From Dactylosporangium siamense (lineage in GTDB: Bacteria > Actinomycetota > Actinomycetes > Mycobacteriales > Micromonosporaceae), in assembly GCF_016862795.1 (NCBI RefSeq), contig NZ_BONQ01000178.1, forward strand, positions 1-61,347: a stretch of 61,347 bases of DNA. The letters are read 5' to 3'. The stretch's first letter is position 1, and each line of letters begins with the position of its first letter. Shown piece by piece: positions 1-9,019 of the stretch. The position numbers and the translations under genes were made by a program. The notes under the pieces are model-generated. The model saw nothing but the letters and a program-made list of their open reading frames with translations. It had not been told where the DNA came from and ran no database searches.

Positions 1-7
1 TGACGAC

Positions 8-109
8 GTGCCCGTGGACGCCGCTGGGCTGAGCGAGGCCGTCGACGTGCCCGTGGATGCCGTGGTGCCGAGCAAGGCCGCCGCCGTGCCCGTGGACGCC
101 GCTGGGCTG
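8..109 (+). repeat. 78-bp-period direct repeat in the 5' end of xerD
   Basis: The 24-base string encoding VPVDAAGL at 8-31 recurs exactly at 86-109, and a diverged GVP/VDV copy lies between. The period is 26 codons. It encodes the low-complexity N-terminal extension of XerD and looks like a recent tandem duplication. Confidence 0.75.
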
Positions 110-1045
110 CGCAAGGCCGTCGACGTGTACCTGGACCACCTCACGGTCGAGCGGGCCCTCGCCGAGAACACCCTGGCCTCGTACCGCCGCGACCTCGACC
201 GTTACGTCGACTGGCTGGCCGCCGGTGGGATCGGCGACCTCGCCGACGTCGGGGCGCGCGACATCGCCGGGCACGTCGCGGCGCTGCGGGCCGGCGACCT
301 CCAGGACGGCGGCGAGCACCCGGCGCTGTCGGCGTCCTCGGCGGCCCGGGCCGCGAGCGCGGTGCGGGGACTGCACCGGTTCCTGCTCCTGGAAGGGCTC
401 GCGCCGACCGACCCGTCGCGGGACGTGAAACCGCCGTCGCTGCCGAAGCGGCTGCCGAAGGCCCTCGACGTGGACCAGGTGTCGCGCCTGCTCGCCTCCG
501 CCGCCGACGCCGGCCCCCTCGGGCTGCGCGACCAGGCGCTGCTGGAGTTCCTGTACGGCACCGGCGCCCGCATCTCCGAGGCCGTCGGCATCGCCGTCGA
601 CGACCTCGACCTCACCGGCACCCACGGCCTGGTCACGCTGCGCGGCAAGGGCGGCAAGACCCGCCTGGTGCCGATGGGCAGCTACGCGCGGACCGCGATC
701 GACGTGTACCTGGTGCGCGCCCGGCCGACCCTCGTCGCCAACGGCACCGGCGTGCCGACCGTGTTCCTCAACGCCCGCGGTGGCGCGCTGTCCCGGCAGA
801 GCGCGTGGACGATCCTGCGCAAGGCCGCGGTCCGGGCGGGGCTGCCCGTCGACGGGCCGCACGGGGTGTCACCGCACACGCTGCGGCACTCCTACGCCAC
901 GCACCTGCTCGACGGCGGCGCCGACATCCGGGTCGTGCAGGAGCTGCTCGGGCACGCCTCGGTGACCACCACGCAGGTGTACACCCTGGTCACCGTCGAC
1001 AAGCTCCGCGAGGTGTACGCCACCGCTCACCCGCGCGCCCGCTGA
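8..1045 (+). CDS. xerD: Tyrosine recombinase XerD (5' end may lie outside window)
   Basis: Site-specific recombinase of the XerC/XerD type, which with its partner resolves chromosome dimers at dif during division. The N-terminal SAM-like DNA-binding domain spans about residues 38-135 and the catalytic domain follows. The expected active residues are visible: Arg188 in [11 protein letters not shown], the beta-hairpin Lys in GKGGK (about 214-217), His290 and Arg293 in [10 protein letters not shown], His316 in LLGHASVTT, and Tyr325. Length (345) is above the usual 300 or so because of an Ala/Val/Asp-rich N-terminal stretch. The frame is open to the window edge, so the true start may be upstream or, more conventionally, near residue 34. 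It lies upstream of parA-scpA-scpB, the usual actinobacterial setting. The 3' end overlaps the convergent oxidoreductase gene by 19 bp. Confidence 0.93.
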   Translation: MPVDAAGLSEAVDVPVDAVVPSKAAAVPVDAAGLRKAVDVYLDHLTVERALAENTLASYRRDLDRYVDWLAAGGIGDLADVGARDIAGHVAALRAGDLQDGGEHPALSASSAARAASAVRGLHRFLLLEGLAPTDPSRDVKPPSLPKRLPKALDVDQVSRLLASAADAGPLGLRDQALLEFLYGTGARISEAVGIAVDDLDLTGTHGLVTLRGKGGKTRLVPMGSYARTAIDVYLVRARPTLVANGTGVPTVFLNARGGALSRQSAWTILRKAAVRAGLPVDGPHGVSPHTLRHSYATHLLDGGADIRVVQELLGHASVTTTQVYTLVTVDKLREVYATAHPRAR

Positions 1046-2187
1046 ACCAGGATCCGCGCCACGTTGGAGGGCCGGCGGAAGGTCCGCACCGGCACCGTGC
1101 CGGCGAACACGCCGAGGAACTGCTCGACGCTGTCCTGACGGCGGGCGACGGCACGCAGGAACAGGGCGTCGAAACGCCCCGGTGGCCGCAGGGCCGCGAG
1201 GCCGGTGGTCAGGTCGAAGATCGGCAGCCGTGTTTCGTCGCGGATCCGTTGGTACTCCTCGCCGGTGCCGCCGTCCGCGATGGTCGACGCCACGAGCTCC
1301 GCGTCCGCCAGGGCGTTGCCGATGCCCTGCGCCGTCACCGGGTCCATGACCAGGCCCGCGTCGCCGGCCAGGAACCAGCCCGGACCGTGCGCCCGGCGCA
1401 CGACGTTGGGCAGGTCGACGGTGGTGCGCAGGCGCTCGACCCGCCGGCCGTCGCGGACCCGCTTGCCGAGGTCGCCGAAGCCGTCGACGGTGTCCAGCAG
1501 GTGCCGCTCGGGGTCGGTGCGCCAGGTGCCGAACTCGGTGCCGGGGGCGGCCGCGTACACCATCGTCAGGCCGTCGTTCGTCGGGAACGCGGCGACCGCC
1601 CGGCCCGGCCGGTGGTAGAGCTCGCCCACGGGCTGGTCGAGGCCCTCCCAGTAGGAGTAGCTGGCGACGGTCCGCGGCCCGACCTCACGCAGCACCGGCG
1701 CGGCGACCTCCTTCGCCACCAGGGAGTGCTTGCCATCGGCGCCGACGACGACCGGGGCGCGGTGCTCGGTGCCGTCGCGGCCGCGGATGCCCGCGACCCG
1801 GTCGCCGTCCCGGATCAGCCCGCCGACGTGAAACCCCTCGACGACGTCGGCGCCGGCCTCGCGGGCGGCGTCGACGAGCACCTTGTCCAGGACGGTGCGG
1901 CGCGGGCTGCACAGGAGCCCCCGCGCCGGGAACCGTCCCGCGAGGACCGTGCCGCCGACGTCGAAGCGGACCCGGTCGGTGACGGGGGTGCCGGCGGCCA
2001 GCAGCGTGTCGAGGAGACCCCAGCGCTGCAGGCGGGCGACCCCGGCCGGCTGGATCTGATGGGTGGACAGGGTGTCGCTCGGGAAGCGGGCCCGGTCGAC
2101 CGCGAGGACCCGCAGCCCCCGCCGGGCGAGGAGCATGGCGGTGGCAGCACCGGCCGGTCGCGCGCCGACCACGATGACGTCGTACAC
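1027..2187 (-). CDS. FAD-dependent oxidoreductase, geranylgeranyl reductase-like
   Basis: Flavoprotein of the p-hydroxybenzoate hydroxylase/geranylgeranyl reductase superfamily, substrate unknown. From the GTG at 2187 the product is 386 residues and begins directly with the Rossmann strand [13 protein letters not shown]. The second Gly of the canonical GxGxxG is replaced by Arg. The distal FAD motif [17 protein letters not shown] is present near residues 285-300. The open frame continues upstream across the divergent regulator, so the start was placed where the FAD fold begins. The 60-bp gap to the TetR gene carries two inverted repeats, which makes this enzyme the probable target of that repressor. 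Confidence 0.85.
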   Translation of the reverse strand: MYDVIVVGARPAGAATAMLLARRGLRVLAVDRARFPSDTLSTHQIQPAGVARLQRWGLLDTLLAAGTPVTDRVRFDVGGTVLAGRFPARGLLCSPRRTVLDKVLVDAAREAGADVVEGFHVGGLIRDGDRVAGIRGRDGTEHRAPVVVGADGKHSLVAKEVAAPVLREVGPRTVASYSYWEGLDQPVGELYHRPGRAVAAFPTNDGLTMVYAAAPGTEFGTWRTDPERHLLDTVDGFGDLGKRVRDGRRVERLRTTVDLPNVVRRAHGPGWFLAGDAGLVMDPVTAQGIGNALADAELVASTIADGGTGEEYQRIRDETRLPIFDLTTGLAALRPPGRFDALFLRAVARRQDSVEQFLGVFAGTVPVRTFRRPSNVARILVQRARG

Positions 2188-2197
2188 CCAGCTATGC

Positions 2198-2223
2198 CAA
2201 CACGTGTTGACTAGAGTGTCAAC
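2198..2223. promoter_or_regulatory. Overlapping inverted repeats, probable TetR operator
   Basis: The perfect 12-bp palindrome CAACACGTGTTG (2198-2209) overlaps GTTGAC-N6-GTCAAC (2206-2223). Both sit between the divergent oxidoreductase and TetR starts, a typical autoregulatory operator position. The assignment to this TetR protein is inferred from position. Confidence 0.7.
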
Positions 2224-2247
2224 GGCTGTTGGCCTATGGTTGTGGGC

Positions 2248-2841
2248 ATGAATGACGTCCAGCCGCCCGCCCGCCGTTCCGATGCCACCCGCGCCGGGAT
2301 CCTGCGGGCGGCGCGGGCCCGGTTCGCCGCCGACGGCTACCAGCGGGCCACGATCCGCGCGATCGCCGCCGACGCCGGCATCGACCCGTCCATGGTCATG
2401 CGGTACTACGGCAACAAGGCCCAGCTCTTCGCCGCCGCCGTCGACGTCGACCTGCGGATCCCCGACGTGGCCCGCGTCCCGCGCGATCGGCTCGGCGAGA
2501 CCCTGGTCGCGCACTTCATCCGGCGCTGGGAGGGCGACCCGGCCGACGACGCGCTGCTGACGCTGCTGCGCTCCGCAGCCACCGACGAGTCCGTGGCCGA
2601 GCGGCTGCGCGGCATCTTCCGCGAGCAGGTCGCCCCGGTCGCCCTCGCCGTCACCGCCGACCCCGCGGAGGCGGCGCTGCGGGCCGGGCTGGTCGCCACG
2701 TCCATGCTCGGCCTGGCCCTGTGCCGGCAGATCCTGATGCTGCCACCGATCGTCGCCGCCGCCCCCGACGTCCTGGTCGTGCAGGTGGGGGCGACGGTGC
2801 AGCGCTACCTCACCGGGCCGCTGGGAGGCGTGTTACCGTAG
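2248..2841 (+). CDS. TetR family transcriptional regulator
   Basis: One-component repressor. The N-terminal helix-turn-helix lies at about residues 11-58 (TRAGILRAARARFAADG, then TIRAIAADAGIDPSMVMRYY), with an all-helical ligand domain behind it. This domain resembles TetR_C groups found in actinobacterial drug or lipid regulators. The product is about 197 residues from ATG 2248; an in-frame ATG at 2236 would add four. Neither start has a strong ribosome site, so a leaderless message is possible. It is divergent from the FAD oxidoreductase with palindromes in between, so it probably represses itself and that enzyme. The ligand is unknown. Confidence 0.9.
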   Translation: MNDVQPPARRSDATRAGILRAARARFAADGYQRATIRAIAADAGIDPSMVMRYYGNKAQLFAAAVDVDLRIPDVARVPRDRLGETLVAHFIRRWEGDPADDALLTLLRSAATDESVAERLRGIFREQVAPVALAVTADPAEAALRAGLVATSMLGLALCRQILMLPPIVAAAPDVLVVQVGATVQRYLTGPLGGVLP

Positions 2842-3036
2842 GCGCATGCGTTTCTGAGCCCATCGACGCCGCGCGTGCCGCCGCGACCCTCCTGCGAGGG
2901 TCTGCCCGCGGCCCCCGTTGTGGGACTCCCGCTTCGTTCTCTGCGCGGCTGACGACTGTCCATGCTCCTGCGAGGCCATCCGCACGCCATCCGCGGACAT
3001 CGAGATCCGCGACAGTTCATCCGCGAAGGAGACGCC

Positions 3037-3255
3037 ATGCCTGCCGCTACCGCAGACAACCAGCCCGACAACGAGTCGACCCAGGTCGCCGAGGCCGAGA
3101 CCGAGGCGCCCCCGCTGAACCCCCTCGAGGCGATCCGCCGTGCCCAGGCCAACCGGGCCCTCCCCCCGGGCGTGCAGCAGCACGGCGGCGGCAAGGGCGC
3201 CGGCGGCAAGGGCGGTAAGGCGAAGCAGCCCCGCATGTACAACCGGCACAAGTAA
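3037..3255 (+). CDS. Small conserved-type hypothetical protein, basic Gly/Lys-rich tail
   Basis: A 72-residue protein. The start at ATG 3037 is favoured by the purine-rich site GAAGGAGA at 3024-3031. The N-terminal half is acidic and disordered-looking. The middle has a short helical segment (NPLEAIRRAQANRALPP). The tail GGGKGAGGKGGKAKQP is strongly basic and ends in YNRHK, which suggests nucleic-acid contact but proves nothing. It is followed at once by a strong terminator, which supports a real monocistronic gene. I do not recognise a named family. Confidence 0.7.
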   Translation: MPAATADNQPDNESTQVAEAETEAPPLNPLEAIRRAQANRALPPGVQQHGGGKGAGGKGGKAKQPRMYNRHK

Positions 3256-3265
3256 CCCGCCCGCC

Positions 3266-3309
3266 GTCGCGGGGCGCCCTCGTTGACGAGGCCGCCCCGC
3301 GACGTTTTT
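3266..3309 (+). terminator. Rho-independent terminator
   Basis: Long near-perfect hairpin: GTCGCGGGGCG (3266-3276) pairs with CGCCCCGCGAC (3293-3303), an inner stem CCTCG/CGAGG closes a TTGA loop, and a GTTTTTA tract follows. It lies 10 bp after the stop of the small gene ending at 3255. Confidence 0.9.
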
Positions 3310-3562
3310 ACGCGGCGGCTCGGGACCTACGTCCGGATTCCAGGCCGCCCGCCTTCCGGATCACGCCGATTGGACGGTGACTTCCCCGGCGCGGTCCGTG
3401 CGTGATCTGACGTCGCCGCGCCGTTGATCGAGTGTCGCGTGCCGGCCATCCACGACGCGGGCGTTGAGCAGCCCCGGCCGGCCGCACGGCCACCGCGCGA
3501 CTTCGATCGCCGGGACGGTCCGCCCGGAGCGGAGCAACCCCGAATCGGATGCCCTTTCATCG

Positions 3563-3612
3563 TGATCCGGAAGACCTCGTGCGCTCCTGGGTACGCGAGG
3601 TCTTCCGGATCA
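3563..3612. terminator. Perfect 17-bp inverted repeat, probable terminator without T-tract
   Basis: Arms at 3563-3579 and 3596-3612 are exact reverse complements around a 16-base loop. It sits 15 bp beyond the stop of the minus-strand membrane protein gene and could end its transcript. There is no T-run on either side, so it could also be a protein site or a small palindromic repeat. Confidence 0.55.
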
Positions 3613-3627
3613 TGGGGACAGCCGGGG

Positions 3628-4869
3628 TCAGGAGGCGAAGGTGTCGGTGGCCGGGGGCCAGTTGGTCGGGTCGTCGGGTTGCTCCGCCGTCATGGACTTC
3701 AGGATCTGGGCCAGCTCGGTCGAGGGGATCGCCTGCTGGCCGAACGTGTCGACCTGGACGTAGAACTGGCCGTCGCCGAGCAGGGCGGAGCAGGTGCCGC
3801 TGCCCTGCTGGCAGGACGACGCGCCGATCTTGTCGCGGGTGCGCGGGTCGGCGACGCCGAGGGTGAGCACGATCGACGGGTGCTCCTCGAGGTCGACCGG
3901 CATGGTGAACGGTGGCACCAGGGTTTTGGGCGAGAGCCACACGACGGACAGGTTCGTCGTGTCGTAGGAGAACTTGCGGGTGCCGACCGCGATCATCCGG
4001 TAGTTCTTCGGGGTGTTGCGCAGGCGGACGCCGACCGGGAAGGCGCGCACCTCGCCGGCGGGCAGGTCCTCGGCCAGGGCGATGAGCTCGTCGCGGGTCG
4101 GGGCGGTCTCGAACGACGACCAGTAGATCGCCGCCCAGGCGCCGGGCAGGTACTGCCAGGCGATGGTCGGCACCGCCGGGGTGACGCAGCAGCCGTCCTT
4201 GCCGGTCGCGGACGGTGGGGCCAGCGAGCCGGCGTAGCGCAGCAGGGCGGTCTTCCCGGCGACCTGGAGCTTCTCGCCGCCGGTGAACTGGGTCGGGTCG
4301 AAGGCGTCGACGTTGTACACGACGAGGCGCCCTTCGCGGGGCGCGGCGCGACCGCTGGCCGCGCTGCTCTGCTTGACGCCGGGGGCGGTGGCGGGCGCGG
4401 AGCCGCCGGGGGCGGCCGCGGTGCCGGTGGGGACGGCGGGGCGTCCGGTCGGTGAGGTGGACGGCCGGGGGTCGCTCACATCGATGGTCGACTGCTGGTA
4501 GCCGGCGGTGACCAGGTCCGGGTCGCGCACCACGAACCGGCCGGACGTGTAGCCGGTGTAGTTGGTCTCGAAGGCGCCGGCCGGGGTGAAGTCCGCCCGG
4601 CGGGCCGGGGACTGGGACACGTCGGCGAGGCCGGGGTTGCCGTTGGGGTCGACGGTCGGGGCGAGCGTGGGCGGGGAGATCAGCACGACCGCCGCGGTCG
4701 CGCCGGTGATCACCGCGGCGACGCCGCCGGCGACGGAGGCGAGCAGGGTGGTGCGGCGGCGGCGCCGCGCGAGCCGGCGACCGGCGGCGGTGATGTCGTC
4801 AATGCTGAGTCGCGGTGGCGGTGCGTCGTCCCTGGCCGCCGCCAGCAGACTGTGCAGGTCGTGATCCAT
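3628..4869 (-). CDS. Membrane protein linked to SigE-type sigma factor (putative anti-sigma or sensor)
   Basis: A 413-residue protein from ATG 4869, chosen for its purine-rich site (AGGAGGGAAG in the transcript) and a sensible N-terminus (MDHDLHSLLAAARDDAPPP). The cytoplasmic N-terminal region is about 45 residues and ends in a run of Arg. One membrane segment follows (LLASVAGGVAAVITGATAAVV), then a large extracytoplasmic domain with a Pro/Thr/Ala linker near residues 135-180 and four or more Cys farther on. This topology and its place directly behind an ECF sigma gene match actinobacterial membrane partners of SigE-family sigma factors. No zinc HxxxCxxC motif is visible, so anti-sigma activity is inferred from context. 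The start overlaps the sigma gene by 71 bp. Confidence 0.75.
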   Translation of the reverse strand: MDHDLHSLLAAARDDAPPPRLSIDDITAAGRRLARRRRRTTLLASVAGGVAAVITGATAAVVLISPPTLAPTVDPNGNPGLADVSQSPARRADFTPAGAFETNYTGYTSGRFVVRDPDLVTAGYQQSTIDVSDPRPSTSPTGRPAVPTGTAAAPGGSAPATAPGVKQSSAASGRAAPREGRLVVYNVDAFDPTQFTGGEKLQVAGKTALLRYAGSLAPPSATGKDGCCVTPAVPTIAWQYLPGAWAAIYWSSFETAPTRDELIALAEDLPAGEVRAFPVGVRLRNTPKNYRMIAVGTRKFSYDTTNLSVVWLSPKTLVPPFTMPVDLEEHPSIVLTLGVADPRTRDKIGASSCQQGSGTCSALLGDGQFYVQVDTFGQQAIPSTELAQILKSMTAEQPDDPTNWPPATDTFAS

Positions 4870-5488
4870 GCCCTTCCCTCCTGTTCTCCATCTCGTGAGC
4901 GCCGTGCGCCGGTCGGGCGTGCCGGCCCGGGCCCGGGCCGGCAGCGGGCCGGGCGCCGGATCCGGTGAAGAGGCCGGGGACGCCGGGGTCGTCGTCGTCG
5001 CGCGGTTCCGCGCCGAGCAGCGCGCGGAGGGCGGTGAGCCCGCGGGCGGTCTGGCTCTTGACGGTGCCCGGCTGCCGGCCGAGCACCTCGGCGGTCTCCT
5101 CAACGCTCAGCCCCTCGTAGTACCGCAGGACCAGCACGGCGCGCTGGCCGGGGGCCATCCGGGCGAGTGCGGCGCGGACGCGGATCCGCTCGTCGACCTG
5201 GTCGGCGTGGTCGGGGCCGGGCAGCTCGGGCAGGCTGTAGCCCGCCGAGCGCTCCTTGCGCCGCCACGGCCGGCGGCTCTCGTCGACCAGGGCGTGCACG
5301 ACCGCCCTGCGCACATAGGCGAGGGGCGTGTCGACGCGCTTCCAGTGCACGTAGAGCTTCGCCAGGGACGAGGCGACGGCGTCCTCCGCCGTGTGCCAGT
5401 CCCCGCACGTCAGGTAGGCGAGCGAGCGCAGGCCGTCGAACCGTGCGGCGACGAACTCCCGGAACTGCGCTTCGTCGTCTTCGTTCAC
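4799..5488 (-). CDS. SigE-family ECF RNA polymerase sigma factor
   Basis: Extracytoplasmic-function sigma factor directing RNA polymerase to stress or envelope promoters. From GTG 5488 the product has 229 residues. Region 2 runs about residues 5-75 (FREFVAARFDGLRSLAYLT, TAEDAVASSLAKLYVHW). Region 4 runs about 105-160 (MAPGQRAVLVLRYYEGLS, then the helix-turn-helix VEETAEVLGRQPGTVKSQ). The last 65 or so residues are a Gly/Pro/Arg-rich tail translated from sequence that also encodes the start of the downstream membrane protein. The usual family end would fall near residue 165. The kinase gene ends 103 bp upstream on the same strand, so kinase, sigma and membrane partner may be co-transcribed. 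Confidence 0.9.
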   Translation of the reverse strand: MNEDDEAQFREFVAARFDGLRSLAYLTCGDWHTAEDAVASSLAKLYVHWKRVDTPLAYVRRAVVHALVDESRRPWRRKERSAGYSLPELPGPDHADQVDERIRVRAALARMAPGQRAVLVLRYYEGLSVEETAEVLGRQPGTVKSQTARGLTALRALLGAEPRDDDDPGVPGLFTGSGARPAAGPGPGRHARPAHGAHEMENRREGHGSRPAQSAGGGQGRRTATATQH

Positions 5489-5591
5489 CCGTTCGGGCTC
5501 CCTTCGTCGCGGGGTAGACGAAGCCCCGGGACGAAGGGTTGCACGTGGGTATGACGAAAAATCACCCGCGTGGCGAGATGTGGCCGACCGG

Positions 5592-6860
5592 CTACCCGGC
5601 GGAGGCCGAGGTGGCGACAGGGGGTGTCGAGGCGCCGCCGGTCGGTTCGACCGGCGGCTGCGTCGTCGGGGCGGGCGGCTCGGTCGTCGCCGGGGGAGGC
5701 GCGGAGCTGGAGGTCGCGGCGCTCGGCGAGGCGGACGTCGACGCGCTGCTCGACGGCGCGGATGTGGTACGGGTGGCGCCCCCGCCGCCCGGAACCGGGC
5801 CCGACGTCGCCGGCGCGGCGGACCGCGAGGCGCTCGGCCCGCCGCCGGGCGTGTCCTTCTTGCCGTTGTCGCCGGTGAGCGCGATGAGGGCGATGATGAC
5901 GCCGCCGGCAACGGCGAGCAGGGCCGCGCCGACGGCGACCGGGATCCATCCGGGTCTGGAGGGCGACGGTGCCCGGTTGGCCGGGGGCACCGCGGCTCGG
6001 CGGGGCGGCGCCGGCACCACTCCCGGCTCTTGATCTTGAAGGGTGTGATCCTGGGCGGCGCGGGCGGCCGCGGCGAGGGCGGCGGCCGTCGGGAAGCGGT
6101 CCTCGGGGTCCTTCTCCATCGCCCGCTCGACCAGCGCGCGGACGCTGCCCGGCAGGTCCGCGGGCAGCGGCGGCGGGTCGTCCTGCAGGTGCTTGATCGC
6201 GATTTCTAGGGGTGAGTTGCCGGTGAACGGCGGGCCGCCGGTCAGGCAGTGGTACGCGACCGCGCCGAGCGCGTAGATGTCGGTCGACGGCGCGATCGGC
6301 TTGCCGGACGCCTGCTCGGGCGACATGTACAGGGCGGTGCCGATCACCGCGTTCACCTTGGTGACCGAGGTCACGTTGGAGGAGCGGGCCACGCCGAAGT
6401 CGACGAGCGTCACCGCCCCGTTGTCGCCGACCAGGAGATTGTTGGGCTTCACGTCGCGGTGGATGATGCCGTTGCTGTGCGCGGCGTGCAGCGCGTCGGC
6501 CGCCTGCGCCACGATCGCCATGGTCTCCTCGGCCGACAGTCCACCCTCCCGAGTGATCCGCTCGCCGAGCGGCCGGCCCTCGACGAACGCCATGACCAGG
6601 AACATGGTGCCTTCGGGGGTCTCGCCGTAGTCGTAGACGCCGACCACGCCCTTGTGCCCGATCGATGCCATGATCCGCGCCTCGGCCCGGAACCGGCTGC
6701 CGAACTCGGCGTCACTGGTCAGGCCCGGCAGCAGCACCTTCACGGCGACCGTCCGGTTGAGCGTCTTGTCGGTGGCGCGGAAGACCTGCCCCATGCCGCC
6801 GCTGGCGACGAACTCATCGAGGCGGTACCTGTCGCCGAGCACGTCCCCTGGTCCCAACAC
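5592..6860 (-). CDS. Membrane Ser/Thr protein kinase (PknB-like, no PASTA)
   Basis: Eukaryotic-type protein kinase, 422 residues from GTG 6860. The kinase domain covers about residues 10-270: glycine loop FVASGGMGQVF, ATP-anchoring Lys41 in VAVKV, catalytic HRD at 134-136 followed by KPNN, DFG at 154-156, and an APE-equivalent MSPEQ. A juxtamembrane linker leads to one membrane helix (GWIPVAVGAALLAVAGGVII) and an extracellular Ser/Ala/Pro/Thr-rich tail lacking PASTA or other folded domains. All catalytic residues are intact. The open frame runs further upstream, but the conserved start of the fold (GDVLGDRYRL) sets the choice; TTG 6857 is an alternative. It is divergent from parA and upstream of the sigma/membrane pair. 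Confidence 0.9.
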   Translation of the reverse strand: MLGPGDVLGDRYRLDEFVASGGMGQVFRATDKTLNRTVAVKVLLPGLTSDAEFGSRFRAEARIMASIGHKGVVGVYDYGETPEGTMFLVMAFVEGRPLGERITREGGLSAEETMAIVAQAADALHAAHSNGIIHRDVKPNNLLVGDNGAVTLVDFGVARSSNVTSVTKVNAVIGTALYMSPEQASGKPIAPSTDIYALGAVAYHCLTGGPPFTGNSPLEIAIKHLQDDPPPLPADLPGSVRALVERAMEKDPEDRFPTAAALAAAARAAQDHTLQDQEPGVVPAPPRRAAVPPANRAPSPSRPGWIPVAVGAALLAVAGGVIIALIALTGDNGKKDTPGGGPSASRSAAPATSGPVPGGGGATRTTSAPSSSASTSASPSAATSSSAPPPATTEPPAPTTQPPVEPTGGASTPPVATSASAG

Positions 6861-7029
6861 GACGATGACCGTACCCAACGACGGCACTCGCGACACGCCG
6901 GGCGCGCGGAGTGGGGTATGTACCCTGCAGTGACGTAGAGTCGGGCAACGGCCGTCCCGCTTCCCCAGATCGCCGACGACGAATCGGCCCCGGGTGGAGA
7001 TGAGCCGCCGGGAGGGGCGAAGAGGTTCG
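6861..7029. promoter_or_regulatory. Divergent kinase/parA promoter region
   Basis: A 169-bp intergenic region. It contains the inverted repeat GGGTA-TG-TACCC at 6914-6925 and a TAGAGT box (6936-6941) that could serve as a -10 for parA. The ribosome site of parA (GGGAGGGG and AGAGG) lies just before 7030. Promoter assignment is tentative. Confidence 0.4.
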
Positions 7030-7965
7030 ATGACAGGCATGGGCGACCAGGCGGAGTCCTGGACTACGCAGATGCGCGCCGAGCAGGCATCGCTCGACCT
7101 CGGCGCTGAGCTCGGGCCGGCGGATCCGACCGCCTACACGATGCGCAAGCCGATCCCCGAGCCGATGCCGATGGACCGGCACGGCCCGGCGCGGATCATC
7201 GCGATGGCCAACCAGAAGGGCGGCGTGGGCAAGACCACGTCGACCATCAACCTGGGTGCGGCCCTCGCCGAGTACGGGCGGCGGGTCCTGCTCGTCGACT
7301 TCGACCCGCAGGGCGCCCTGTCGGTCGGTCTCGGCGTGAACCCGCACAACCTCGACCTGACGATCTACAACATCCTGATGGACTCCGACGTGACCGTCGA
7401 GGACATCCGGATCAAGACGGACATCGCGGGCCTGCACCTGCTGCCGGCCAACATCGACCTGTCGGCGGCCGAGATCCAGCTGGTCACCGAGGTCGCCCGG
7501 GAGATGGCCCTGGCCCGGGTGCTGCGACCGGTCCTGAAGGAGTACGACTACATCCTGATCGACTGCCAGCCCTCGCTGGGTCTGCTCGCCATCAACGCGC
7601 TGACCGTCGCGCACGGCGTCATGATCCCGCTCGAATGTGAATTCTTCTCACTTCGTGGCGTGGCCCTGCTGCTGGACACGATCGACAAGGTCCGCGAGCG
7701 GCTCAACTTCGACCTGGAGCTCGAGGGCATCCTCGCCACCATGTATGACAGCCGCACCACCCACTGCCGCCAGGTGCTGCAGCGGGTCGTGGAGGCGTTC
7801 GGCGACAAGGTGTACCAGACCGTCATCACCAAGACCGTCAAGTTCCCCGAGTCGACGGTCGCCGGCGCGCCGATCACCACCCTCGACCCGTCGTCCTCCG
7901 GTGCCCGCAACTACCGGCAGCTCGCCCGCGAGGTCATCGCCCAGCAGGCCGAACGGCGGTTGTAG
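7030..7965 (+). CDS. parA: ParA-family ATPase (chromosome partitioning/SMC-linked)
   Basis: Deviant-Walker ATPase of the ParA/Soj/MinD group, 311 residues. KGGVGKTT at residues 63-70 is the Walker A with its signature Lys. VDFDPQG and ILIDCQPSLG are Walker A' and B. The 55 N-terminal residues are a family-specific extension. The start ATG 7030 follows a good ribosome site; ATG 7039 is an alternative. The gene heads a cluster with scpA, scpB and rluB, the usual actinobacterial location for this ParA paralogue as distinct from the origin-proximal parAB pair. It probably acts in nucleoid organisation with the SMC-ScpAB complex. Confidence 0.92.
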   Translation: MTGMGDQAESWTTQMRAEQASLDLGAELGPADPTAYTMRKPIPEPMPMDRHGPARIIAMANQKGGVGKTTSTINLGAALAEYGRRVLLVDFDPQGALSVGLGVNPHNLDLTIYNILMDSDVTVEDIRIKTDIAGLHLLPANIDLSAAEIQLVTEVAREMALARVLRPVLKEYDYILIDCQPSLGLLAINALTVAHGVMIPLECEFFSLRGVALLLDTIDKVRERLNFDLELEGILATMYDSRTTHCRQVLQRVVEAFGDKVYQTVITKTVKFPESTVAGAPITTLDPSSSGARNYRQLAREVIAQQAERRL

Positions 7966-8002
7966 TAGCGGTTTTCCGGACCCTTTGCGCTACGGTCTTC
8001 CG

Positions 8003-9019
8003 GTGACCGACCCTGCCGCCGTGGACGCCGCGTCGGCGCCCGCCGTGGATGCCACGGCCGCGCCCGCCGTGGATGCCGCGGCCGCGCCCGCGGGATTTCA
8101 GGTGCGGCTGGCCAACTTCACCGGCCCGTTCGACCTGCTGCTGCAGCTCATCGGCAAGCACAAGCTCGACGTGACCGAGGTCGCGTTGCACACCGTCACC
8201 GACGACTTCATCGCATACATCCGCGCCATGGGCGACGACTGGGACCTCGACGAGGCATCGGAGTTCCTGGTCGTCGCCGCCACCCTGCTCGACCTGAAGG
8301 CCGCCCGGCTGCTGCCGTCCGCCACCGTCGAGAACGAGGAGGACCTGGCTCTGCTCGAGGCCCGCGACCTGCTGTTCGCGCGGCTCCTGCAGTACAAGGC
8401 CTTCAAGGAGGCGGCCGCGCACATCGCCGGCCTCGAATCCATCGGCTCCCGCCGCTACCCGCGCTCCGTGTCGCTCGAGCCGCAGTACGCCGAGGCCCTG
8501 CCCGACCTGGTGCTCGGCGTCGGCCCGGCCCGGCTGCTGAAGCTGGCGCTGCGGGCGTTCACCCCCAAGGCGGACCCGCCGCTGGTGTCGATCGCCCACA
8601 TCCACATGGTCCGCGTCAGCGTCCGCGAGCACGCCAACATCGTCCGTGACCGGCTCATCGAGCAGCGCGAGGCCACGTTCAGCGCCCTGTGCATCGACTG
8701 CGAGTCGACCCTCGAGGTGGTTGCCCGGTTCCTGGCGCTGCTGGAGCTGTACCGGGAGGACCTGGTCTCCTTCGAACAGGTCCAGGCGCTCGGGGAGCTC
8801 ATCGTGCGCTGGACGGGCCCGGACGACGTGGCGGCGGCGGTGATCGAGGTCGAGGAGTACGAAGGCTCGCCCGCCCCACCGGACACCGCGGCCGCCCCGC
8901 CCGATCCCGACGCCGATGTGGCGGAGGCCGAGGATGGGGTACGCGATGACGAGCCGGACGTATCGGATGAGCCGGACGTGAGTGTGGAAGCCGGTCGGGA
9001 CAGCGAGGTGGACCAGTGA
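8003..9019 (+). CDS. scpA: Segregation and condensation protein A
   Basis: Kleisin subunit of the SMC-ScpAB condensin, bridging the SMC heads. From GTG 8003 the product is 338 residues. The conserved N-terminal block is clear (FTGPFDLLLQLIGKHKLDV, then EFLVVAATLLDLKAARLLP). The C-terminal winged-helix, which binds the SMC cap, ends near TGPDDV. The first 30 residues are low-complexity PAVDA repeats encoded by near-identical 24-bp units. The last 45 are acidic and disordered. Overlap of the stop with the scpB GTG (GTGA) implies translational coupling. Codons upstream of 8003 remain open but overlap parA in another frame. Confidence 0.95.
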   Translation: MTDPAAVDAASAPAVDATAAPAVDAAAAPAGFQVRLANFTGPFDLLLQLIGKHKLDVTEVALHTVTDDFIAYIRAMGDDWDLDEASEFLVVAATLLDLKAARLLPSATVENEEDLALLEARDLLFARLLQYKAFKEAAAHIAGLESIGSRRYPRSVSLEPQYAEALPDLVLGVGPARLLKLALRAFTPKADPPLVSIAHIHMVRVSVREHANIVRDRLIEQREATFSALCIDCESTLEVVARFLALLELYREDLVSFEQVQALGELIVRWTGPDDVAAAVIEVEEYEGSPAPPDTAAAPPDPDADVAEAEDGVRDDEPDVSDEPDVSVEAGRDSEVDQ

